From Nocardia aobensis NBRC 100429 (GTDB taxonomy: Bacteria > Actinomycetota > Actinomycetes > Mycobacteriales > Mycobacteriaceae), in NCBI RefSeq assembly GCF_000308375.1, contig NZ_BAFQ01000296.1:28926-92925 (forward strand): DNA of 64,000 nucleotides. The letters run 5' to 3'. Below the pieces are notes generated by a model, which saw nothing but the letters and a program-made list of their open reading frames with translations, made no database searches and was not told the DNA's origin. Positions 42,435 to 50,274 of the stretch are shown in pieces. The first letter of the stretch is position 1. Every line of letters begins with the position of its first letter. Position numbers and translations under genes: made by a program.

Positions 42435-43714
42435 GACTGCCCGGCCGATTCGTGCTCGTCGTCGGCCGCGACCACCGGGGTGGGCGCGGGATCGGTTCCG
42501 TCGACGTAGGTTTCGTAGGAAGTGTCGTGTTCCTCGGAGCGTACGTCGGCGAGTGCGGCCTGGATGGTCTCGGTCACCGCGCCGATGCCGATCGAGCCGA
42601 CGACCGCACCGCGCCCGTCGGTCACCAGGGCCGCACCCTGACTGGCCGCGAGCATCGCGTCGAGGGCGTCGTTGAGCGTCGAGGAGCGCGCGACGACCGG
42701 CAACCGCCGATCGAGGTAGTCCGACACCTCCGGTTTGCTCGCCAGTTCGGAGAGCGAGGGCCACGACCGCGGCCGCCCGGCGGCGTCGACGACCACCACC
42801 CAGGTCTGGCCGGCGGCCCGCGCGCGCTGGATCACCGCCTGTGACGGCTCACCGATGCGGGCGGTGACCACGTCGTCGAACTCCACATCGCGCACCCGCT
42901 GCACGGTCAGATAGGCGAGTTTGGCGCCGGAGCCGACGAATTCCTTTACGAAGGGGGTGGCCGGTGCGGTGAGGATTTCCTCGGGCCGCGCGTACTGTTC
43001 GACATGCCCGCCCTCGGACAGGATCAGCACCTTGTCGCCGAGTTTGGTGGCCTCCTCGAAATCGTGGGTGACGACGACGATCGTCTTGCCGAGTTCGTGC
43101 TGAATCCCGATCAGGCTGTCCTGCAGGCGAACTCGGGTGATCGGGTCGACGGCGCCGAACGGCTCGTCCATCAGCAGCACCGGGGGATCGGCGGCCAGCG
43201 CCCGCGCGACTCCGACGCGCTGCTGCTGGCCGCCGGACATGTCCTTGGGCAGTCGGTCGGCGAATATTCCGGGATCCAGACCGACGAGTTCGAGCAGATA
43301 TTCGGTGCGTTCGGCGATCCGCTTCTTGTCCCAGCCGAGCACCCGCGGGATCGCGCCCACGTTCTTGCGCACCGACCAGTGCGGGAACAGACCACCGGAT
43401 TGGATGACGTACCCGATCGACTGCCGCAGTTTGTCCGGGTCCTCGCGGGTGACGTCGCGCCCGCCGATGAAGATGCGCCCCTCGGTCGGCTCGATCAGGC
43501 GGTTGATCATCTTGAGCGTCGTCGTCTTCCCGCAGCCGGAGGGGCCGACGAAGGCGACGATCTGTCCCGCCTCGATCTCGAGGTCGAGGCGGGCGACGGC
43601 CGGCTTGTCCTGGCCCTTGTACCTCTTGACGACCGAGTCGAGGACGATGGACGCCCCGGTGACATTGCGTTCCGGCGTCGCCGGTCCGGGCCGGTCGGTC
43701 ACAGCGTCGGTCAT
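42431..43714 (-). CDS. ABC transporter ATPase with C-terminal CBS domains
   Basis: A 427-residue ABC ATP-binding protein. Walker A is VGPSGCGKTTT, the signature MSGGQQQRVG, Walker B LLMDEPFGAVD, then the H-loop THDFEEA. After residue about 265 comes a CBS pair (VVVVDAAGRPRSWPS and TDGRGAVVGSIG), the module that senses ionic strength in OpuA-type transporters. This supports osmotic control of a betaine importer. It overlaps both permeases. Confidence 0.92.
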   Translation of the reverse strand: MTDAVTDRPGPATPERNVTGASIVLDSVVKRYKGQDKPAVARLDLEIEAGQIVAFVGPSGCGKTTTLKMINRLIEPTEGRIFIGGRDVTREDPDKLRQSIGYVIQSGGLFPHWSVRKNVGAIPRVLGWDKKRIAERTEYLLELVGLDPGIFADRLPKDMSGGQQQRVGVARALAADPPVLLMDEPFGAVDPITRVRLQDSLIGIQHELGKTIVVVTHDFEEATKLGDKVLILSEGGHVEQYARPEEILTAPATPFVKEFVGSGAKLAYLTVQRVRDVEFDDVVTARIGEPSQAVIQRARAAGQTWVVVVDAAGRPRSWPSLSELASKPEVSDYLDRRLPVVARSSTLNDALDAMLAASQGAALVTDGRGAVVGSIGIGAVTETIQAALADVRSEEHDTSYETYVDGTDPAPTPVVAADDEHESAGQS

Positions 43715-44355
43715 GAGAGTCCTTCGGCGATGGTGAGGCGGCCCAGCAGAACGAGTAGCGCGTCGAACACCAGCGCCACGATGACGATGAGGATGGTGCC
43801 CGTGGCCGCGGTCTCCAGCGCGTTCGCGCCGCCCAGTCGCGACAGGCCGTTGAAGATCAGCGATCCCAGGCCCGGCCCGAGAACATAGGCGACGATGGCG
43901 GCGACACCGACGATCATCTGGGTGGAGACCCGGATACCGGTCAGGATCACCGGCCACGCGATCGGCAACTCGACGGTGAGCAGGATGCGGGTGCGGGAAA
44001 ATCCGATTCCGCGTGCGGATTCCACCACCGAGGCCGGTACCGAGCGCAACCCTACGATCGCGTTGCCGATCACCGGCAGGGCCGCGAAGAACGCCAGCAT
44101 GATGAACGACGGGACCACACCCAGCCCGAACGGGACCAGCAGCAGGGCCAGCAGCGCCAGCGACGGGATGGTCAGCGCGACCCGGCTCGAGGTGAGCGAG
44201 AGCTGGGACAGCAGCGGCAGCCGGTAGACCGCCATCGCGATGAGGACGGCGACGATCGTGCCGACCAGAACCGTCTGAAACGCCAGTGACGCATGCTGAT
44301 AGGTGAGGAAGGCCAGAGTGTCACCCCGCCCTCGGATGTAGTTCCACAGGTTCAC
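43711..44355 (-). CDS. ABC transporter permease, OpuAB/OpuB-type (first)
   Basis: A 214-residue permease with five to six helices, first gene of the importer operon (GTG start at 44355). The coupling region is SVVESARGIGFSRTRILL and the following ELPIAWPVILTGI matches the second permease, indicating a duplicated pair. The order permease-ATPase-permease-binding protein is typical for quaternary-amine importers such as those for ergothioneine, carnitine or betaine. Confidence 0.9.
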   Translation of the reverse strand: MNLWNYIRGRGDTLAFLTYQHASLAFQTVLVGTIVAVLIAMAVYRLPLLSQLSLTSSRVALTIPSLALLALLLVPFGLGVVPSFIMLAFFAALPVIGNAIVGLRSVPASVVESARGIGFSRTRILLTVELPIAWPVILTGIRVSTQMIVGVAAIVAYVLGPGLGSLIFNGLSRLGGANALETAATGTILIVIVALVFDALLVLLGRLTIAEGLS

Positions 44356-44475
44356 GGGACTCCCATCGTCAGCCCTCTGCCGGCACCTGTCCGCGCGCCG
44401 CCACCGGGCGCAGGTTGGTCAAAGACTAAATGACAGTACGGCTCCGGTTCCGCACGCCGCGCTGGCCACCAGCCT

Positions 44476-45408
44476 TCATGCCGCCCGCGGCAGCGACTGC
44501 GGGCGGGCATAGGCCGCGGCGTCACCGGAGATCACCGTACTCGGGCGGCCGTCGACGCCGACGGGTACGGCACCGGCCAGCGTGATGCGGGTGAGCCGGC
44601 GGTGTTCGGCGCCGTCGTAGTCGTCGATCGCGTAGTGCTGAGTGGCGTGGTTGTCCCAGATCGCCACATCGCCGGGCGCCCAATCCCAGCGCGTGGTGTG
44701 CTCGAGCCGGGTCACCCGATCCTGGAACAGGCGGAACAGGGCCCGTGATTCGGCGGTGGAGAGGCCGACGATCTCGGAGACGAAGCAGCCCAGCAGCAGC
44801 GCGCGTTCCCCGGTCTCCGGATGGACGTGCACCACCGGATGTTCGGTCTCGAAGTAGCGGGACTCGAATTCGGTTCGGTACGAACGGGTTCCGGCATCGG
44901 GCCGGTCGTCGGCCTCGGCGGCGTAGTCGTAGCGGTTGGTGTGGCGGGCGCGCAGATTCTCGGCCAGCACGCGCAGTGGTTGCGGCAGCGAGTCGTAGGC
45001 GGCGACGGTGGAGGCCCAGGTGGTGGATCCGCCGTAGGACGGCAGGGACACCGCACGCAGGATCGAGGTTTTCGGCACGCGGTCGATGAAGGTGACGTCG
45101 GTGTGCCAGACGTTGGAGCGGCCGTGCTGCGAATCGATGGCCAGACTCTTCACCCCGGCGGAGGTGAGTGTCGGATGCGGCGTGGTGGGCGTGCCGAGCA
45201 GTTGCGCGAATTCGTACTGCCCGTCTTCGGTGAGGTGGTCCTGGCCACGGAAGAAGATCACCTTGTGCCGGTGCAGGGCCGCGCGGATCGTGGCGATTGT
45301 GCCGGTGTCCAGCGAGCCGCCGAGGCGAACCCCCTCGATCCGGGCTCCGATGTGGTTACCCAGCCGGACCACTCGCACCGCGGTATCGGCTGCCTCGTCG
45401 ACGGACAT
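44476..45408 (-). CDS. TauD/TfdA family Fe(II)/2-oxoglutarate dioxygenase
   Basis: A 310-residue dioxygenase. The Fe(II) triad is His102-X-Asp104 (WHTDVTF) and His258 (NHATQHYA), with an Arg in HRRLTRIT for 2-oxoglutarate. TauD/TfdA members oxidise taurine, alkyl sulfates, herbicides or betaines. It is 120 bases upstream of the betaine-type importer operon in the same direction, so the enzyme may act on an imported compound; the substrate is not readable. Confidence 0.88.
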   Translation of the reverse strand: MSVDEAADTAVRVVRLGNHIGARIEGVRLGGSLDTGTIATIRAALHRHKVIFFRGQDHLTEDGQYEFAQLLGTPTTPHPTLTSAGVKSLAIDSQHGRSNVWHTDVTFIDRVPKTSILRAVSLPSYGGSTTWASTVAAYDSLPQPLRVLAENLRARHTNRYDYAAEADDRPDAGTRSYRTEFESRYFETEHPVVHVHPETGERALLLGCFVSEIVGLSTAESRALFRLFQDRVTRLEHTTRWDWAPGDVAIWDNHATQHYAIDDYDGAEHRRLTRITLAGAVPVGVDGRPSTVISGDAAAYARPQSLPRAA

Positions 45409-45456
45409 CGCACGACCTCTCTTCTGGCCTGTCGGACGTGCGGTAGGTAACCACCC

Positions 45457-45472
45457 GCCGGCCGGGGCCGGC
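45457..45472 (-). terminator. GC-rich hairpin downstream of the TetR gene
   Basis: GCCGGCC (45457-45463) and GGCCGGC (45466-45472) are complementary arms separated by two bases (effectively six pairs with a 4-base loop), about 37 bases after the TetR stop. Plausible intrinsic terminator between the TetR and TauD genes; no U-tract. Confidence 0.3.
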
Positions 45473-45508
45473 CAGCGTTACGGTCACCGGGATCGAAATC
45501 CGGTGGTC

Positions 45509-46219
45509 TCAGGCCCGGCCGCGGGCCTCGAGTTTGCGTTCCAGCCCGGCGATCACGAGGTCGACGTCGAATTCGAACTGCTCGCCGACCCGCCCGGCGC
45601 TCTCGCGTGTGGTCGCCACCTGCCGCAGAAGTGGGAACTCTTCTCCCACTTCCGAATTCAGTGTCCGCGCGACGTGTTCGGCCTGCAGGTCCACATGGCC
45701 CCGGTTCGCCTCCGCGGATTCGCGCGCCGCCGAGTACGCGATATCGGCGAGCAGCCGCAGGGTGCGCCCGGCCTCCATCGGCTCGAATCCGGCGGAAACC
45801 AGCGATTGGAAGATCCGCTCGATCTCCGCCAGCGTCGACAGTCCGCCTCGGCCACGGAATCGCACGTGGTAGATCAGCACCCCGACCTGGGTGAGGGCTT
45901 CGGCGACCGCGGCGGCGAACAGGTGCAGCAGCTGCCGCCAGTCACCGTCGGCGGACAGGTCGAGGCGGCGGATCTCGGTTTCGAAGGCGTCGAGTGCGAC
46001 CAGTTCCAGTAACCCGTCGCGGTCGCTGACGTAGTAGTTCAGTGATTTGCGATCCACGCCCAGCGCGTCGGCGACCGCCTTCATGGTGAGTGTTTCCGGC
46101 GGCAGCGCGCGTGCGGCGGCGACGATGCCATCCCGGCTCAGCCGGGGCGGCCGCCCGCGCCCGCGCCGCGATGTCCGCACGATTCCAGTCCCGGATTCGG
46201 TTGTATTCCCGCCGCTCAC
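45509..46219 (-). CDS. TetR-family regulator
   Basis: A regulator of about 236 residues with the helix-turn-helix MKAVADALGVDRKSLNYYVSDR at about residues 46-67 and a TetR_C tetracycline-repressor-like C-terminal domain. The start is uncertain: GTG 46219 is used here, while GTG 46180 (just before RTSRRGRGRPPRLS) and TTG 46258 are also open. An AT-rich palindrome at 46291-46315 lies upstream and probably is its operator. It is followed by the TauD gene but separated by a hairpin. Confidence 0.83.
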   Translation of the reverse strand: MSGGNTTESGTGIVRTSRRGRGRPPRLSRDGIVAAARALPPETLTMKAVADALGVDRKSLNYYVSDRDGLLELVALDAFETEIRRLDLSADGDWRQLLHLFAAAVAEALTQVGVLIYHVRFRGRGGLSTLAEIERIFQSLVSAGFEPMEAGRTLRLLADIAYSAARESAEANRGHVDLQAEHVARTLNSEVGEEFPLLRQVATTRESAGRVGEQFEFDVDLVIAGLERKLEARGRA

Positions 46220-46290
46220 CCCTCTCAGGCTACGGATGTCGTCGGCGGGTCCGGACAACCCGCCGGCTGGATGGATGCGAGTTTGGCCAA

Positions 46291-46315
46291 TATTTTCTCC
46301 CGTTGGGGGAAAATA
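46291..46315. promoter_or_regulatory. AT-rich operator in the TetR divergent region
   Basis: TATTTTCTCCC (46291-46301) and GGGGGAAAATA (46305-46315) form an 11-bp inverted repeat with one mismatched pair and a 3-base spacer. It lies between the TetR gene and the gene at 46390, and such A/T-rich sequence is rare in this genome. Confidence 0.65.
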
Positions 46316-46389
46316 AACTAGTCTCTGCTCGGGCGATGTGGGCCGTCCGAGGGGAAGGCAGTGGTGGTTGTGATCGGAACGGAAGTGCT

Positions 46390-46989
46390 ATGTCTGCTGT
46401 GTCGCACCGGTATCCAACGAACGTCCACGCGGCGGAGTCTCCGCGCGAATGCGCCGTCGCCGAATCCGGCCGGCGCTCGCTTCGATATCAGCTGATCGTG
46501 ATCGCGGACAACCCGGTCGAGGTCGTCTCGCGTGCCGGCGGGTGGCTGTTCGACCGCGCCGTCGCCGGCTGGGAGGTCGCCGTCGCGGTCGATTCACCCG
46601 GCGATATCCGGCCACTGACCATCCTCGGGCTGGGCGTGCTCGACCTCGGCTGTGTGCTGCGCTGCCGGCGGCAGGTGCCCATACCGCACGCCTTCGCCGT
46701 TGCCGGGGACCTGTCCGCACTGGGCGCACCGGCGCGCGAATGGGCCCACCGGTATATCGGCAGCGCGCGCACCGACGTCCGGTTCTGGGGCGAAACCGAT
46801 GGCGGCGAGACATCTTTCGCGCAGGCCTCGCCGACGCCGTATGTGCCGAGCCGGGCGGCGCGAGCCTTCAAGGCCTATGCGCTGGAGGCCGTGGGCATGC
46901 GGCCACCGGCCCGTGATGTCGAATCCTTTCGCGCGGTGGTCGGTGCGGTGGCCGCCGGGTCGGGTGTGCGCACGTTGCCCGCCGGTTGA
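46390..46989 (+). CDS. hypothetical protein, 199 residues
   Basis: A soluble protein whose central part (YQLIVIADNPVEVVSRAGGW, then a LGVLDLGCVLRCRR strand) looks like an alpha/beta domain. It has no signal peptide or helix cluster. I do not recognise a named family. An ATG at 46390 is used; the longer frame upstream overlaps the TetR operator and reads as Arg-rich shadow. The palindrome at 46291-46315 lies 75 bases upstream, so the divergent TetR protein may control it. It converges on the acyltransferase gene. Confidence 0.65.
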   Translation: MSAVSHRYPTNVHAAESPRECAVAESGRRSLRYQLIVIADNPVEVVSRAGGWLFDRAVAGWEVAVAVDSPGDIRPLTILGLGVLDLGCVLRCRRQVPIPHAFAVAGDLSALGAPAREWAHRYIGSARTDVRFWGETDGGETSFAQASPTPYVPSRAARAFKAYALEAVGMRPPARDVESFRAVVGAVAAGSGVRTLPAG

Positions 46990-46995
46990 CGCGCG

Positions 46996-47757
46996 TTACC
47001 GGACGGCCGCGATCGCCCCGTCGAGGGCGCGCTGCATCCGGGTGCCGACGACCCGGGTGATCTGGGCCGGTCGCTCCGGGAAATCCGGCAGCGGCTCGTC
47101 GAGGTAGAACGTGGCGCGGCCATCGGGGCCGTAGGCCAGGCCGAGGAAGACGAAAACCGGTGCCGCCCCGGCGTTCCGGGCGCGCGCGGCGATGTGGCCG
47201 ATGCCGGTGCCGATGGTCTGCACCCGGGCCGGATCGGTCTCGTTGCAGGTCCCTTCGGGGAACAGCGCGAGGTCGTCGCCGTCGACCATGCGCCCGACGC
47301 AGACGTCCATCAGCTGCTGACCGGCGGCGTAGGCGGCGCGCGCGCCGTGATCCTTGCCGCGGAACACCGGGATGGCGCCCATGACGTCGATGCGCGAGCG
47401 CTGTCCCGGCTCGATGAACAGTTCGTCCTTGGCCAGCACCCGGATGTGGCCGATCCGCGGCCGGAACACGCTGCGCCAGGCGAAGGCGGCGACGGTGCGC
47501 GGATCTTCCACGCTCACATGGTTGATCGCGATGATCATGCGGCGGTCGTCCCGGATCAACTGCCGGATCGCCGCGCGGGCGCCGTCCGCATAGCGGACCG
47601 CCGGGCGTTTGCGATAGGCGGTGATCGCGTAGAACAGGCGCGCGCGGGTGCGGGGCGCCCGGTGGGTGCGGTAGTACTCGTAGACGGCGTCGCGATTGTC
47701 GAATTCGACCGACGGGGGTAGGGCTACGGGATCGGCGGTCGAGATCGGGGCGTTCAT
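46996..47757 (-). CDS. lysophospholipid acyltransferase family protein (PlsC-like)
   Basis: A 253-residue acyltransferase of the PlsC/LPLAT group, which moves acyl chains onto glycerolipid or similar acceptors. The catalytic HX4D motif is His80-VSVE-Asp85 and the substrate motif FPEGT is present (ALFPEGTCNET). It lacks a clear transmembrane helix and is probably peripheral. Palindromic and direct ACCTACG repeats lie right before its ATG, suggesting TetR-type control. Confidence 0.85.
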   Translation of the reverse strand: MNAPISTADPVALPPSVEFDNRDAVYEYYRTHRAPRTRARLFYAITAYRKRPAVRYADGARAAIRQLIRDDRRMIIAINHVSVEDPRTVAAFAWRSVFRPRIGHIRVLAKDELFIEPGQRSRIDVMGAIPVFRGKDHGARAAYAAGQQLMDVCVGRMVDGDDLALFPEGTCNETDPARVQTIGTGIGHIAARARNAGAAPVFVFLGLAYGPDGRATFYLDEPLPDFPERPAQITRVVGTRMQRALDGAIAAVR

Positions 47758-47760
47758 TCA

Positions 47761-47793
47761 ACCTACGCTACCGTAACCTACGGCTACGTAGGT
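47761..47793. promoter_or_regulatory. ACCTACG repeats before the acyltransferase gene
   Basis: ACCTACG (47776-47782) and CGTAGGT (47787-47793) form a perfect 7-bp inverted repeat around GCTA, and a further ACCTACG lies at 47761-47767. They occupy the promoter side of the acyltransferase gene, 3 to 36 bases before its ATG. The shape suits a TetR-family regulator encoded elsewhere. Confidence 0.6.
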
Positions 47794-47927
47794 AGGGGTG
47801 CGCGGACGCGTTCTCGGCGAGCGGGCGAATGCGGCCGCGCGCGTGATTACCCTCGGATGCGGGAAGGGGACCGGCCATCCCGCGTTGTGGGTGCCGGGCG
47901 AGACGGCCGACCGAAGGGAGCAGCGCG

Positions 47928-48308
47928 ATGGCGAGGACACGACCGCGAGTCCAGGTCCGGCGGATCTACGACGATCCCGATCCCGACGACGGGATGCGCG
48001 TGCTGGTCGATCGCCTGTGGCCGCGCGGGATGAGCAAGGAGAACGCCCACCTCGACGAATGGTGCAAAACGATCGCGCCCTCCACCGAACTGCGCACCTG
48101 GTACGGCCACGACCCCGCCAAATTCGACGAATTCGGTCGCCGCTACCGGGAGGAACTGCACGATCCGGAACGCGCCGCCGACCTGGATCATCTTCGCGAA
48201 CTCGCCGGGCGCGGCATGCTCACTCTGCTGTCGGCCACCAAGCGGATCGACATCAGCGAGGCAGCGGTGCTCGCCGATCTGGTCGAGAAGAAGTCGGCGC
48301 CCCATTGA
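47928..48308 (+). CDS. DUF488 family protein
   Basis: A 126-residue DUF488 protein: VQVRRIYDDPDPDDGMRVLVDRLWPRGMS, read in parts as DDGMRVLVDRLWPRG, then LRTWYGHDPAKFDEFGRRYREEL and LTLLSATK. The family is widely spread and often near MarR regulators; its function is unknown, although a DUF488 relation to the rhodanese-like or CMS1 fold is sometimes proposed. GAAGGGAG precedes the ATG. It converges on the histidine phosphatase gene. Confidence 0.87.
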   Translation: MARTRPRVQVRRIYDDPDPDDGMRVLVDRLWPRGMSKENAHLDEWCKTIAPSTELRTWYGHDPAKFDEFGRRYREELHDPERAADLDHLRELAGRGMLTLLSATKRIDISEAAVLADLVEKKSAPH

Positions 48309-48338
48309 GGCGGACCCGCATGGCCGGGCCGCACGATC

Positions 48339-48896
48339 TCACAGCGGATTCGCGGTGTGCCGCACGGTCCAGGCCGGGCCGCGGCTGTGCAGTGTGGTGG
48401 CGCTGAGCGGCGGAATGTCGATGCGCCAGAACGATTCCGGTGGCGCGGCGAGGGCGAGCAGGACGCTCGCGCGGACGACGGCGGGATGGGTGATCGCGAC
48501 GATGCGGCGTCGGTCCGCGACCACCGTGCCGAGCCAGTCGCGTACCCGGTCGAGCAGGTCGATGAGCGCTTCACCGCCGTGGCCGCGGTAGGCGGGATTC
48601 GTCATCCAGGCCATGAGGTCGGCCGGGGCCAGGGTGTCCATCGGCCTGCCCGCCCAGTCGCCGCAGTCGAGGTCGCGCAGGGCGGGCTCGGTGGTTGCGC
48701 GCAGGGACAGCAGGGTGGCGGTCGCGGTCGCCCGCAGTTCCGGAGCCGCCACTACCCGGTCGGCCTGCGGCACCGCCGGGGAGGCGGTGCCGCGGTGCGG
48801 CTCGTCGAGCGGTTCGTCGACCGGGAAACGGGCCGACCGCATCGCCGCGGTCATGCCGTGGCTGATCAGCGTGAGCCGGGTGACGGTCGTGCTCAT
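48339..48896 (-). CDS. histidine phosphatase family protein with altered RHG motif
   Basis: A 185-residue phosphoglycerate-mutase-like protein. The usual N-terminal R-H-G is changed to SHG (LTLISHGMTAA, Ser12-His13-Gly14), losing the phosphate-binding Arg; the second conserved His is in AITHPAVVRAS. It is the third gene after cbtB and cbtA (ATGA overlap) under the B12 riboswitch, so a role in corrinoid or cobalt metabolism, such as CobC-like alpha-ribazole phosphate handling, is possible. With the Arg missing, activity is uncertain. Confidence 0.82.
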   Translation of the reverse strand: MSTTVTRLTLISHGMTAAMRSARFPVDEPLDEPHRGTASPAVPQADRVVAAPELRATATATLLSLRATTEPALRDLDCGDWAGRPMDTLAPADLMAWMTNPAYRGHGGEALIDLLDRVRDWLGTVVADRRRIVAITHPAVVRASVLLALAAPPESFWRIDIPPLSATTLHSRGPAWTVRHTANPL

Positions 48897-49747
48897 ACCG
48901 CCGCTGCCGGCGCGGCCGCGGCGGAGTCGTCCGCGCGCCGGAACAGCCGCGGCGCCAGCGTCGCGAAACCCACACCGATGACCGACCACAGAATGACCTG
49001 TGCGGCAAGGGAATAGAAGCGGAAGTAGTACAGATCGTCGGCGGGGAAGCCCGGATAAACGATCCGGCCGCTCGAATCGGTCAGCGGCCGCGGCGTTTCG
49101 GTGGCCGCGTCGCCCAGGGCCCGGTTGGCGGCCAGATGCCCGAGTGAGGGCAGCAGCGCCGCGATCGCGGTCACCACCACGACGAAGGCCAGGCCCGCGG
49201 CGATGGTCGCCGTCCAATTGCTTAGGCGCGCTTGCAGCGTGCGGCCCAGCCATACGGCGCCCACCGCGCAGGCCGCGGCGATCGCCACCATCAGCAGGTA
49301 CAGGCCGGTGCGTTGCCCGATCGTGTCGGGGTTGCCGATCGAGGGCGGATTGGCCGGATACTTGAAGAACGGCACGGCGTACAGCACGGCGAACATGCCG
49401 CCCGCCACGCACAGCGCGAGATTGCGCGGGCTCAACGAGCCGACGCGACCCACGAACAGGCAGTACACGACCGCGAACAGCGCACCCATCGCGGCGCCGA
49501 ACACGATCATGCCGAAGCCGACGCCGATACTCGCCTGCACCGACCGGGTGAACAGTTCGCCCGCTTCCATGCCGGCCATCGTGTGACCGGCGGCCTGCTC
49601 CAGTGTCGTATGCGCCTCGTCGCGTCCGCCCTCGTAGGCGATGGCGCGATCGATGATCGGTTCGGCCAGAATCCGGGCGAACACGAAGGCAAGCAGCCCG
49701 CCGATGGCGCCGACCAGTACGCCGCGGCCGATGATTCGTTTTTCCAT
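48893..49747 (-). CDS. cbtA: CbtA family cobalt transporter subunit
   Basis: A 284-residue membrane protein with about seven helices matching CbtA, a predicted cobalt permease subunit. The first cytoplasmic-side helix is GVLVGAIGGLLAFVFARIL; VPFFKYPANPPSIGNPDTI is read as PFFKYPANPPS. It starts 21 bases after cbtB (49768) and overlaps the phosphatase gene. Together with CbtB it should import Co2+ for vitamin B12 synthesis, controlled by the upstream riboswitch. Confidence 0.9.
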   Translation of the reverse strand: MEKRIIGRGVLVGAIGGLLAFVFARILAEPIIDRAIAYEGGRDEAHTTLEQAAGHTMAGMEAGELFTRSVQASIGVGFGMIVFGAAMGALFAVVYCLFVGRVGSLSPRNLALCVAGGMFAVLYAVPFFKYPANPPSIGNPDTIGQRTGLYLLMVAIAAACAVGAVWLGRTLQARLSNWTATIAAGLAFVVVVTAIAALLPSLGHLAANRALGDAATETPRPLTDSSGRIVYPGFPADDLYYFRFYSLAAQVILWSVIGVGFATLAPRLFRRADDSAAAAPAAAV

Positions 49748-49767
49748 TGTGGGGCTCGATCCTGCGG

Positions 49768-49983
49768 TCAGTGGCAGGGGTAGCCGAGGAAATGCCGTGC
49801 GTCGTGGACGAATTCGTGCACGTGCATATCGTCGCCGAAGATCGAGACCGCGCCCTGATCGATACCGATGAAATAGAGGGCGAGCAGCGCCAGGACGGTG
49901 GTGCCGCCCAGCCACAGGGCCGTCGTGGGAATGGAGAGTCGCATCGACTCCAGGCCGGACCGGGGAACGTAGGACGTCGCCAT
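49768..49983 (-). CDS. cbtB: CbtB family cobalt transporter subunit
   Basis: A 71-residue protein with one helix (about residues 20-40) and the diagnostic C-terminal histidine motif MHVHEFVHDARH ending in YPCH, likely the external cobalt-binding site. It is the first gene after the cobalamin riboswitch. Its ATG follows GGAGGAG, just beyond a hairpin at 49997-50013. CbtB is always paired with CbtA. Confidence 0.92.
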   Translation of the reverse strand: MATSYVPRSGLESMRLSIPTTALWLGGTTVLALLALYFIGIDQGAVSIFGDDMHVHEFVHDARHFLGYPCH

Positions 49984-50035
49984 GTGACTCTCCTCCGGGG
50001 ATTGCGCGTCCCCGCTCGATGGTGGTTACCACGCG

Positions 50036-50150
50036 ATCCGAGTGTCTGACTCGCTTTCCGCCCGGCGGAAGGCTCACAGTGGCGCGACCGTCCCGGATTT
50101 TCGCCGGGTTCCTCGAATCGTCGCTCGCACAACCATACGAAATCGCGGCC
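50036..50150 (-). promoter_or_regulatory. cobalamin riboswitch controlling cbtBA
   Basis: Read on the minus strand, the region contains the hallmark B12-box sequence CGCCACTGT (at 50084-50076) preceded by AACCCGGCGAAAATCCGGG and followed by GCGAGTCAGACAC, the spacing and order of the cobalamin aptamer. Downstream, a hairpin GGGGA-N7-TCCCC at 50013-49997 ends just before the ribosome binding site (GGAGGAG) of cbtB, a plausible expression platform that may hide the start. It should switch off cobalt import when adenosylcobalamin is abundant. Limits are approximate. Confidence 0.88.
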
Positions 50151-50274
50151 CGGCCGGTCAATCGGGTGGTTGCGAGATCGGGTCGTGACCGAAATGTCAG
50201 CGTCATCATCGCTGTAAGAGGAGGATTTCAGGGTAGTAACCGAAAAATAGCCATCGATCGAAGGGTGGGCTCTC

